Positions 17,001 through 23,247 of a DNA stretch of 34,335 nucleotides are shown piece by piece. The stretch is from CAYJFD01 sp964369605 (GTDB lineage Bacteria > Bacteroidota > Bacteroidia > Bacteroidales > UBA932), in the NCBI GenBank assembly GCA_964369605.1, contig CAYJFD010000023.1, forward strand, positions 1 through 34,335. Reading direction: 5' to 3'. The notes under the pieces are model-generated. The model made no database searches and had not been told where the DNA came from. It saw only the letters and a program-made list of their open reading frames with translations. A program made the position numbers and the translations under genes. The stretch's first letter is position 1. Each line of letters starts with the position of its first letter.

Positions 17001-17279
17001 TGGGTTTACAAACATAAGGGGATGGGTAGCATAGTAGGTATGCCAGTGCCAGGAACTATGACAAGCGTAAATTGGGAGACACTACAGGATCCTAGTATAT
17101 ATTTTGGAATACCTGTTATAGGTTATCGAACTGCTGAAGGTGAGTATCTAGAAAATAGTCAACTTGAGCCTGATTTTAAAGTGGAGAATACTGCAGAAAA
17201 AGTAGTAAAAGGAACAGATGAGCAATTAGAAAAAGCTGTGGAAGAACTTCTAAAGCAAATCGACAAGGAGAAAAAATAG
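14007..17279 (+). CDS. Tricorn-like S41 serine protease, exported
   Basis: The 1090-residue protein has a signal peptide (first 20 residues, ending ASA-N) and an N-terminal beta-propeller region of WD/TolB-like blades (SPNGKLITFSYKGDIYVV, WSPDSKSIAFASDRDG, FSPDGKEIAFIEDGQK). A Lys/Glu-rich charged insert lies at about 553-610. It ends with a PDZ-like domain (about 800-880) and an S41 catalytic domain. The Tricorn active-site residues can be placed: VSH with Ser774 and His775, the DTRYNGGG oxyanion region, the nucleophile Ser992 in ANYSNAHGTP, and Glu1049 in LENSQLEPD. Spacing matches archaeal Tricorn (745/746, 965, 1023). The residue after the nucleophile is Asn rather than Asp. It probably cleaves peptides in the periplasm. 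It sits between holB and ricT with its own promoter. Confidence 0.9.
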   Translation: MIRIFLSIIGLAVSVMASANSPQWMRYNNISPNGKLITFSYKGDIYVVDSDGGNAKQITTLDSYEYMPVWSPDSKSIAFASDRDGGFDVYISSVEGGVSKKLTSHSNPERPLGFSQDGKEVYYSARIQKPAASVQFPSGWITELYKVSVDGGRPKQVVATPVMNLDFIGTDGSYIYENRTGSENEWRKHHTSSVARDLYYYDIASGTHTKLTDNIGEDRNPRIAPDSQVIFLSERDGDSFNIYKGDKNNLGAAKRLTSFKKHPIRFLSVSDNGIICFGYQGEIYTMLEGQKAKKVNIQVTNDSPIDQIASRRFSSVNNFAMTPDGKQIVYTTRGEVFATTDSYSTTKQISKTPEAEYGVSISPDGKTVVYSSDRNGKWELFTAKLSREEDIYFANATLIEEELLFKNASNERTAPQFSPDGKEIAFIEDGQKLMVYNIESKKVREITDGSKQYHNNYQGLYYQWSPDSKWFVMDIISNRREPYADIAIVSASGDGKYHNITNSAYIDVNPRWALDGNAIVYVSNRLGMRSHASWGSQDDVFIAFLNQKAYDDFYMSKEEKELEKERKKLKEEAEKAAKAKEEKKDKKDKKDDKKAEDKDKKEDLIDIELDKLEDRIVRLTPMSSSLTDAMLSKDGKKLYFIARFEGSFDLWETNIEDRSSKILRKGIGYGGMDMTKDGKTLFVVGGGIKKVSLPGGSVSNVAVNAEMMLNHTAEREYMFEHVVRQQLKKFYKTDYHGIDLEKLKEDYLPMLDGINNNYDFADFLSEYLGELNVSHTGSGYRKASSNNFSTGNMGLLFDLNYEADGLKVDYVVEGGPFDKAASKMAKGSIITKIDGIEIKADQDFFPLLNGKVGDKVLVSFTTPDSKEETEEVIKLTSYGYIDQLLYERWIETRAEETLRLSDGRLGYVHIRSMDDNSYRNVYSEILGRYNHCEGIIIDTRYNGGGRLHEDIEILFSGEKYLEQVVRGTVSCEMPSRRYNKPSIMITCEANYSNAHGTPWVYKHKGMGSIVGMPVPGTMTSVNWETLQDPSIYFGIPVIGYRTAEGEYLENSQLEPDFKVENTAEKVVKGTDEQLEKAVEELLKQIDKEKK

Positions 17280-17289
17280 ATAGAATTTA

Positions 17290-18501
17290 ATGAAAGAAAG
17301 AGAATATATTAATGATTGTACCCGTGGATGCTCTACTGAAAGAGTATCCACAGGTGAATTATTATGCGAGTACCAACAATCGTGCTGCAAAAGGGGAACC
17401 TTTTCGTGGCTTAAGGGAGCCGTTTATAATGATAAAAATAACTATTATGAGGTTCGCTTTAAAAATACAAGAAAAGCTTTTTTTAAAAATGCTTCAGGCC
17501 AGTTGTTATCTATTGGAGACATCGTAGTAGTCGAAGCTACCTCAGGGCACGATGTGGGCATTATCACACTAGATGGTGCGATGTGCTCTAAACAGATTCA
17601 AAAACTAGGAATCAAAGCTGAAACTTACGAATTTAGGAAGATTTATCGAAAGGCCAAACCTCTTGATATAGAAAGATGGCAAGAGGCTATCGCCTTAGAG
17701 CATAATACAATGATACGCTCTAGGCAGATCTCTCAAGAGCTAGGTCTAGATATGAAGATCGGAGATATTGAATATCAAGGAGATGGAACAAAAGCTATTT
17801 TCTACTACATAGCAGATAAAAGGGTTGACTTTAGACAGCTTATCAAAGTCTTTGCTGAGAAGTTTGCTATCAGGATAGAAATGAAGCAAATCGGTGTTAG
17901 ACAAGAAGCTGGCCTTATAGGAGGCCTTGGTATTTGTGGAAGGGCACTGTGCTGTTCTAACCACATATCTACGTTCCACTCGATAACTACAGCTTCAGCT
18001 AGATGCCAGGAATTATCACTTAACCCTCAAAAACTAGCAGGACAGTGTGGAAAGTTAAAGTGCTGTATTAACTATGAGGCTCCTGTCTACATAGACGCAC
18101 AATCCAAGTTTCCTCACTTTAATGGCCCGCTTGAACTTAAGGACGGCCAGGCATATTTGATTAAGAAAGACATCCTTAGAGGACTATTATACTTCTCTTA
18201 TGACCAATATAGCATGTCGAATATGATCGCTTTGACTCCTTCGAAAGTTAAGGAGATTCTTAAGATGAACCGTCAGAATCAGAAACCTGACACCATTCTT
18301 AAGAACGAACCTAAGGTCGAGCAAAAGCAGGACTTTATATCGTCGGTTGGAGATGATAATATCGATAGGTTTAGCAAGAAGAATAAGCCAAATAAAAATA
18401 AGAAGCGCAGAAACGACAACAGTAAAAATAAAAGCGACAATAATAAGAATAGAAACGACAATAATAAGAACAGAAATGAGCGGGAAAAACAAAATAGGTA
18501 A
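17290..18501 (+). CDS. ricT: RicT/YaaT (PSP1-domain) family protein
   Basis: The 403-residue protein has the PSP1 domain and the family cysteine motifs GICGRALCC (216, 221, 222) and GQCGKLKCC (253, 258, 259). A further cysteine-rich N-terminus has Cys10, 14, 26, 32 and 33. In Bacillus the RicA/F/T complex binds Fe-S clusters and supports RNase Y-dependent mRNA maturation; the role in Bacteroidota is not established. The C-terminal tail (about 365-403) is an Asn/Lys/Arg/Asp-rich, presumably disordered and basic tract that could bind RNA. The gene follows the protease by 10 bases and overlaps trmB by 26 bases in its tail. Confidence 0.9.
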   Translation: MKEREYINDCTRGCSTERVSTGELLCEYQQSCCKRGTFSWLKGAVYNDKNNYYEVRFKNTRKAFFKNASGQLLSIGDIVVVEATSGHDVGIITLDGAMCSKQIQKLGIKAETYEFRKIYRKAKPLDIERWQEAIALEHNTMIRSRQISQELGLDMKIGDIEYQGDGTKAIFYYIADKRVDFRQLIKVFAEKFAIRIEMKQIGVRQEAGLIGGLGICGRALCCSNHISTFHSITTASARCQELSLNPQKLAGQCGKLKCCINYEAPVYIDAQSKFPHFNGPLELKDGQAYLIKKDILRGLLYFSYDQYSMSNMIALTPSKVKEILKMNRQNQKPDTILKNEPKVEQKQDFISSVGDDNIDRFSKKNKPNKNKKRRNDNSKNKSDNNKNRNDNNKNRNEREKQNR

Positions 18502-19168
18502 GTTTAGAGAAAATGAAACATTTGAACGTCTGATCCAACCTACTACTGCTGAGGTCTTAAATATTGATCACCCGATAAAGGGTAAGTGGGGAGAGCGTAT
18601 TTTTAAAAACTCTAATCCTATCGTCCTTGAATTAGGCTGCGGAAAGGGCGAGTATACTATTGCGTTAGCGCAGAAATACCCTAACATGAACTTTATAGGA
18701 GTAGACATCAAAGGAGCTAGGCTTTGGAAAGGCTCAAAATTTGCCCACGAAAATAATCTTCTAAATGTTGCCTTTCTTCGCACAAGGATAGAATTTATCA
18801 CATCTCTTTTCTCTCAAGGAGAAGTAGCAGAAATATGGGTTACATTTGCAGACCCACAAGTGAATAAACCAAGAAAAAGACTTACTAGCAAGCTGTTTTT
18901 AGATCGCTACAAGCAGTTTTTAGCAAAGGATGGAATAATTCACCTCAAGACAGATAGTCAACTATTACATGAATCTACGCTTGAAGTGGTAGCCGAAAAT
19001 GGTCACCTACTAATCGAAGCTAATAATGATATCTACAATAGTGGACGCGCAGGAGAAGATGATATCCTCTCAGTGAAGACTTTTTATGAGTCTCAATATT
19101 TAGCAAAAGGAATGCCTATTACCTACTTAAGGTTTAGGCTTAAAGATGAGGCTATATCCAGTAAATAA
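18476..19168 (+). CDS. trmB: tRNA (guanine-N7-)-methyltransferase
   Basis: The 230-residue product from ATG at 18476 (MSGKNKIGKF) has the SAM-binding motif VLELGCGKGEYTIALA (residues 50-65), FIGVDIKGARLWKG, and the TrmB signature around WVTFADPQVNKPRKRLTSKLF. TrmB makes m7G46 in tRNA variable loops. The frame is open upstream to 18347, but that part lies within the low-complexity tail of ricT and does not look coding. The start overlaps ricT by 26 bases, so translation is probably coupled. The last 46 bases overlap, tail to tail, the polyprenyl synthase gene, and the terminator lies within that gene. Confidence 0.92.
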   Translation: MSGKNKIGKFRENETFERLIQPTTAEVLNIDHPIKGKWGERIFKNSNPIVLELGCGKGEYTIALAQKYPNMNFIGVDIKGARLWKGSKFAHENNLLNVAFLRTRIEFITSLFSQGEVAEIWVTFADPQVNKPRKRLTSKLFLDRYKQFLAKDGIIHLKTDSQLLHESTLEVVAENGHLLIEANNDIYNSGRAGEDDILSVKTFYESQYLAKGMPITYLRFRLKDEAISSK

Positions 19169-20118
19169 GATTTCGCTTGAGAATCATTTAGAAAAGCAAG
19201 AGCCTCTCTTGCTTTTTTTATGTGCCCTTCTAGAACATTATTCGCAAGGGAGAGACCCTTATTCGCAAGAACTAAAGATTTTATTGCTTCGCAATGTCTT
19301 TGATTTTGTTCGGTCTCAACATTTAAAGTGATTTCTCCTAATCTTGAGATTATCTCTTCCTTTATCGATGGATTGTTCTCCATCGCTAGGAGTAGGGGAA
19401 GAGTTATTTTCTTTTCAAGGATATCACTATCAGTATCTTTTTTTATTTGATCTGTATTATAATAATCGAGAATATCGTCTCGAATCTGAAATGAAAGCCC
19501 TAACTCAAGAGCATAACTTTCAAACGCTTTTACTGCATCTTCTTCGAACTCTGAGATTTGAGCAACACTTAGAATAGCTGCAACAAATAAAGACGCTGTT
19601 TTATACTTTATAATCGTATAGTACTCCTCCTTAGTCATGTTTAACTCCTGAGACTTCTGCATTTGCAGTATCTCTCCTTGGGCTAGATTACTTAATGCAT
19701 CTGCATAATTCTCTATCACCCTTGTATCACTAACTCCTTTAAGTACTATCTTAATAGCCCTAGAGAGCCAATAGTCTCCTAGTAGGACTGAAACAGCCGG
19801 AGTATAGAGAGTCTGAATAGTAGCAGCCCCTCTTCTTACCAAACTGTTATCTACCACATCGTCGTGTAAAAGACTTGCAGTATGAATAATCTCTGCTGAA
19901 ACGCAAGAAACTATGACAGGATAGGTCGCCCTATCCGTCATAGTTCGCGTTGTTAAGAGTGCTAGAATCGAGCGTATATGTTTACCGGAATGGCCTAGGA
20001 CATAGCTATTAACCTTTGACATCAAACTATATTCTGATTCAAGGGAAGTAGCTAGAGTAGATTTAAACTCTGACCAGTCCTCCGCCAAAAAGGTCTTTAC
20101 CTGCTCGAAATCCAACAT
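19123..20118 (-). CDS. Polyprenyl diphosphate synthase (long-chain, E-type)
   Basis: The 331-residue protein has both Asp-rich motifs of E-type prenyl synthases: LLHDDVVDNSLVRRG (Asp86, 87, 90) and QIRDDILDYY (Asp214, 215, 218), followed by ILEKKITLPLLLAME. GKHIRS (residues 45-50) matches the substrate-binding GKRxRP region. It condenses isopentenyl diphosphate onto an allylic primer, probably to make the octaprenyl-type side chain of menaquinone; chain length cannot be read from the sequence. The usual GKPxGxD phrase after the second motif is altered to IKKDTDSD. It is the last gene of a long minus-strand series, 12 bases after the barrel gene, and overlaps trmB by 46 bases. Confidence 0.9.
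   Translation of the reverse strand: MLDFEQVKTFLAEDWSEFKSTLATSLESEYSLMSKVNSYVLGHSGKHIRSILALLTTRTMTDRATYPVIVSCVSAEIIHTASLLHDDVVDNSLVRRGAATIQTLYTPAVSVLLGDYWLSRAIKIVLKGVSDTRVIENYADALSNLAQGEILQMQKSQELNMTKEEYYTIIKYKTASLFVAAILSVAQISEFEEDAVKAFESYALELGLSFQIRDDILDYYNTDQIKKDTDSDILEKKITLPLLLAMENNPSIKEEIISRLGEITLNVETEQNQRHCEAIKSLVLANKGLSLANNVLEGHIKKAREALAFLNDSQAKSYLLDIASSLSLNLK
19192..19219 (+). terminator. Intrinsic terminator of the trmB transcript, inside the polyprenyl synthase coding sequence
   Basis: AAAAGCAAGAG (19192-19202) and CTCTTGCTTTT (19206-19216) form a perfect 11-base-pair stem with a three-base loop, ending in a run of seven T (19213-19219). It starts 24 bases after the trmB stop. The opposing gene reads the same bases as codons for KKAREALAF. 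Confidence 0.8.
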
Positions 20119-20130
20119 AAATTACTAAGC

Positions 20131-20745
20131 CTAGAAGAATAAGGCTAATGTTACTTCTGCGTTTTGAGTACTAGTGTTTAATAACGTTCCCTCTATCTCT
20201 TTATAGTCAAATGAAGCTAGACCCCACTTATACTTGAAGGATAATTGAAGGTTGAAGAAATCAACACCGAAACCTAAACCTATTCCATATTGCCAAGGTA
20301 GTTCATTTTTAAAAGTCTTGCTTGGGTCGTCAGCTAAGTTGCCAAAGTTTGCTACAGTTAATCCCACATAAGGAGATGCTTGAACAAAAGGACGCACTGG
20401 GCCTAACTTAATACCCCACTGAATAGCGACTGGCACCTCGATTACACCCTGTGTAACTGATAATCTTGTTGCTGAACTTGGACTAGCTAGAGAAGTTGAG
20501 TGCTGAGCATAAAGAAGCTCAGGCTGTACTGATAAGCCTAAAGGAAGTCTTAAGTTCCAAACAATACCTAAATTAAATCCGGTTCTCTTCTCAGATAGAT
20601 CCTCTACCTTGAATTCGCCAAGATCTGTATTAATAAAATTTACACCACCTTTAACCCCTACTCTGAATCTTTCCTGAGCACTTAATCCTTGGGAAAGAAC
20701 TAAAGAAAGTAGCGTAAGGCTTATGAAATAATAAATTTTTTTCAT
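20131..20745 (-). CDS. PorT-like outer-membrane beta-barrel protein (copy 2)
   Basis: The 204-residue protein has a signal peptide (MKKIYYFISLTLLSLVL to SAQ) and alternating beta strands ending in a terminal Phe (EVTLALFF), as in small eight-stranded barrels of the PorT / OMP_b-brl group. It is a clear paralogue of the protein encoded at 21094-21693. Shared landmarks include VKGG, TGFNxGI, LSVQPELLY, IEVPVAIQWGI, RPFVQASPYVG and YGIGLGFGVDF. It starts eight bases after trxA. Porin, adhesin or assembly roles are all possible; none can be chosen from sequence. Confidence 0.8.
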   Translation of the reverse strand: MKKIYYFISLTLLSLVLSQGLSAQERFRVGVKGGVNFINTDLGEFKVEDLSEKRTGFNLGIVWNLRLPLGLSVQPELLYAQHSTSLASPSSATRLSVTQGVIEVPVAIQWGIKLGPVRPFVQASPYVGLTVANFGNLADDPSKTFKNELPWQYGIGLGFGVDFFNLQLSFKYKWGLASFDYKEIEGTLLNTSTQNAEVTLALFF

Positions 20746-20753
20746 GTTTTTTA

Positions 20754-21065
20754 TTATAAATTATTCATTTTTTCGATAATAGCTGCTTTTGAAGTAGCTC
20801 CTACTATCTTATCAACTACTTCTCCACCCTTTAAGAATAGAATAGTAGGTATATTACGAATACCGAATTTCATAGAAACATCTGATGATTCGTCTACATT
20901 ACATTTTGCCACTAAGTATTTTCCTTCAAATTCACTCGCTAACTCTTCAACGATAGGAGTTATCATTCTACAAGGACCACACCAAGGAGCCCAGAAGTCT
21001 AAAACTACAGGAATAGCAGAAGCTTCTACTAGTTCTGCAAAGTTTGTGTCATTAATTTCAATCAT
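20754..21065 (-). CDS. trxA: Thioredoxin
   Basis: The 103-residue protein is a single thioredoxin fold without a signal peptide. It has the active site FWAPWCGPC (Cys29, Cys32), the cis-proline motif IRNIPTILF (Pro73) and the final FLKGGEVVDKIVGA stretch. It is a cytosolic dithiol reductant for ribonucleotide reductase, methionine sulfoxide reductase and similar clients. It lies between two paralogous barrel genes, 28 bases after the first and eight bases before the second, so it is probably expressed from the same mRNA. Confidence 0.95.
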   Translation of the reverse strand: MIEINDTNFAELVEASAIPVVLDFWAPWCGPCRMITPIVEELASEFEGKYLVAKCNVDESSDVSMKFGIRNIPTILFLKGGEVVDKIVGATSKAAIIEKMNNL

Positions 21066-21093
21066 AATCTTATTTTTTTTATGTTTATAATTC

Positions 21094-21693
21094 TTATATA
21101 AAAAAGTAGGCCAAGGATAACTGGAAGCCTCTAAAATTTGTATCTATGTTTTCTGTCAGCTGCCCAAAACTCCAGGAATAATTTGCCTTTAGCTGAATTC
21201 TACCGACATCTATTCCTCCACCTATGCTTAGTCCGTATTCAAAGCGGTTAATCTCATTTAGTGCTAAACTTGACTGTCCACTATGTTTATGCACAGCATA
21301 ACCTACATAAGGAGCTAACTCTAAAAAGGGGCGCATTAATATTAAGTCTATTCCATATTGAATAGCTATAGGAAGTTCTATAAAACCAAGGCCCATATCT
21401 AGATCTGAGGCTGCATCTGTATTAGCACCCTTTGTAATATACATCAATTCAGGCTGAAGAGATAAACCTTGCACTGGCAACATAATTTTTGCTGCTATTC
21501 CAGCATTAAAGCCTGTATGCTTACTTATCCCTAGAGGCACTTGCGTATTTGTGGGTTGACTTATTATAAATGTACTCAGTCCCCCCTTCACTGCTATATC
21601 CACAGAAGAGTAACTTAACCCTTGTCCCTTAAGCATTAAGGGAGCAAAAAAGAGTAAGATACTCACAAGTGCTATTAGTGTTTTTCTACGCAT
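21094..21693 (-). CDS. PorT-like outer-membrane beta-barrel protein (copy 1)
   Basis: From ATG at 21693 the product has 199 residues with a signal peptide (MRRKTLIALVSILLFFAPLML to KGQ). The in-frame ATG at 21714 lies within the -7 promoter box and is unlikely to be the start. The mature part is a small barrel like the PorT group, ending QLSLAYFFI, with LSLQPELMYITKGA, IELPIAIQYGI and RPFLELAPYVGYAV shared with the paralogue at 20131-20745. It has its own promoter at 21719-21712 but also follows sdaA by 37 bases. Confidence 0.8.
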   Translation of the reverse strand: MRRKTLIALVSILLFFAPLMLKGQGLSYSSVDIAVKGGLSTFIISQPTNTQVPLGISKHTGFNAGIAAKIMLPVQGLSLQPELMYITKGANTDAASDLDMGLGFIELPIAIQYGIDLILMRPFLELAPYVGYAVHKHSGQSSLALNEINRFEYGLSIGGGIDVGRIQLKANYSWSFGQLTENIDTNFRGFQLSLAYFFI

Positions 21694-21711
21694 TTTTATA
21701 CTTCTATAGTG

Positions 21712-21719
21712 CAAATATA
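21712..21719 (-). promoter_or_regulatory. -7 promoter box TATATTTG of the barrel-trxA-barrel genes
   Basis: Exact TAnnTTTG on the minus strand, in the gap after sdaA. It predicts a start near 21708 and a 15-base leader to the ATG at 21693, and argues that the lower half of the minus-strand series can be transcribed independently of the efflux genes. Confidence 0.5.
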
Positions 21720-21730
21720 ATAAAAATTTT

Positions 21731-22942
21731 CTACTTCCCTAACAGAGACGCCAAACCTCCCTCGGCTGTCTCTTTGTATAAATTTGGAATATCGTGTCCT
21801 GTACGCTTCATAGCTTCTATCACTACATCAAAGTGTACTAAGTGAGTACCATCTGACATTATAGCATACTGTATCACGTCTTTTGCTCTTGCAGCAGCAA
21901 AGGCATTTCTCTCAATACAAGGCACTTGCACCAAGCCATTAATAGGATCGCACGTTAGCCCTAAGAAGTGCTCCATTCCCATAGAAGCAGCATATTCTAT
22001 CTGAGTTGGAGAACCACCATATAGCTGTGCTCCTGCCGCAGCTGACATAGAGCAGGCTGTTCCGATCTCTCCTTGACACCCTACCTCTGCACCTGATATT
22101 GAAGCGTTACGCTTTACTATAGTACCTATAACTCCTGCTGTAGCTAGGGCATACAGAATTTTCTTATCTGAGAAACCTTTGGTTTGCTGATCAAGATAAA
22201 GAACTGCTGGCAATACACCACAAGAACCGCAAGTAGGAGCTGTAACGATAGTTCCTCCTGTTGCATTCTGCTCAGAAACTGCTAAGGCATAAGCAAAAGT
22301 AAGGGCTCTTCGCTGCATAGAACCTTGGTAGCTCTGCGCTCTGATATTGTACGAAGATGCTCTCCTTCTCAGATTTAGGCCTCCATTGATTACTCCCTCT
22401 ATTTCTAATCCTTCTTTTATAGCATTTGTCATTACTCCCCATACTTCTCTAAGATAATCATATATATCGTTATCTTCATACTGCTCCACATACTCCCAGA
22501 ATGTTGTTCCATTTTCACGGCACCAATCTAGAATATCTGCCATATTACTATGCGGATATGTTTCATTTGCTTCATTCTCTCTATTACCACTATCACTGAT
22601 ATCTCCTCCTCCAATACTGAAGGTAGTCCACTCGCCTAACTCCTGTCCATCTTTATGGTAGGCCTTAAACCTCATTCCGTTAGAGTGCTGAGGAAGAAAA
22701 ACTTCTGGCAACCATTCTATTTCTACGATGGTTTCCTCCCTAATTTCCTTCAAGGCCTCTACTATGGCTGTATCAGTAAGGTGACCACGTCCTGTTGCTG
22801 CCAAACTACCATAAAGTGTCACTACAAAGCGCTCTGCATCAGGATATTTATCTCTGAAGATCTCGGCTGCTTTTTTAGGGCCCATAGTATGACTACTTGA
22901 AGGGCCCTTTCCTATCTTAAATATATTTTTTATACTTTCCAT
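21731..22942 (-). CDS. sdaA: L-serine dehydratase (iron-sulfur dependent, single chain)
   Basis: The 403-residue protein covers both the beta and alpha domains of L-serine ammonia-lyase. The N-terminal KGPSSSHTMGP motif (12-22) and FSIGGGDI begin the beta domain. The alpha domain carries the [4Fe-4S] ligands in VGCQGEIGTACSM (Cys289), LTCDP (Cys331) and VQVPCIERN (Cys342), and TAPTCGSCGVLPA. It converts L-serine to pyruvate and ammonia. Its ATG directly abuts the stop codon of the P-II-like gene (no gap), so it is almost certainly translated from the efflux operon mRNA. I see no separate promoter directly upstream. Confidence 0.95.
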   Translation of the reverse strand: MESIKNIFKIGKGPSSSHTMGPKKAAEIFRDKYPDAERFVVTLYGSLAATGRGHLTDTAIVEALKEIREETIVEIEWLPEVFLPQHSNGMRFKAYHKDGQELGEWTTFSIGGGDISDSGNRENEANETYPHSNMADILDWCRENGTTFWEYVEQYEDNDIYDYLREVWGVMTNAIKEGLEIEGVINGGLNLRRRASSYNIRAQSYQGSMQRRALTFAYALAVSEQNATGGTIVTAPTCGSCGVLPAVLYLDQQTKGFSDKKILYALATAGVIGTIVKRNASISGAEVGCQGEIGTACSMSAAAGAQLYGGSPTQIEYAASMGMEHFLGLTCDPINGLVQVPCIERNAFAAARAKDVIQYAIMSDGTHLVHFDVVIEAMKRTGHDIPNLYKETAEGGLASLLGK

Positions 22943-23236
22943 CTATACTGATTGTTCGATATTCCAAACAAAAGCTCGTACTCCCACCTCTGGGTTTCTG
23001 TTGTCCAGTTTCTTCACCGTTTGTAATAACTCCTCTACTTTATCATCCTCCACTACCGTCATTACTGCTGAATTCATCTCTGGCCAGGTATGAGTACCTC
23101 TACGCGGTTCACCGCCGTTTGTCCCACGTCCTTGTACGCTTTCAAACATAGTAAACCCTGAGATTTTCAATTCATCAAGCATAAATTCTACTCTTTCGGT
23201 ATTTGCTTGATTAAATATGATCATTACTGATTTCAT
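22943..23236 (-). CDS. P-II-like small protein in the efflux operon
   Basis: The 97-residue protein has the size and order of strands expected of a P-II-like ferredoxin fold: an opening strand (MKSVMIIFNQANTERVEFML), a possible T-loop with VQGRGTNGGEPRRGTHTWPEMN (36-57), then strand AVMTVVEDD, helix KVEELLQTVKKL and a last strand VRAFVWNI. P-II-like proteins of this kind are known beside RND metal/drug pumps, where they are thought to sense a ligand and adjust transport; the ligand here is unknown. It lies 11 bases after the RND gene and directly abuts sdaA (TAG then ATG). The assignment rests on pattern, not on a search. Confidence 0.7.
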   Translation of the reverse strand: MKSVMIIFNQANTERVEFMLDELKISGFTMFESVQGRGTNGGEPRRGTHTWPEMNSAVMTVVEDDKVEELLQTVKKLDNRNPEVGVRAFVWNIEQSV

Positions 23237-23247
23237 TTTTCTCTTAT

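Noticed and set aside
18347..18475. 43-residue N-terminal extension of TrmB
   Set aside because: It is the +2 frame of the low-complexity ricT tail, with Ile/Thr/Arg-rich nonsense. TrmB proteins start near MSGKNKIGKF.
18187..18492. Hydrophobic 101-codon minus-strand frame that looks like a membrane protein
   Set aside because: It is the reverse complement of the Asn/Lys-rich ricT tail; the apparent membrane helices are a composition artefact.
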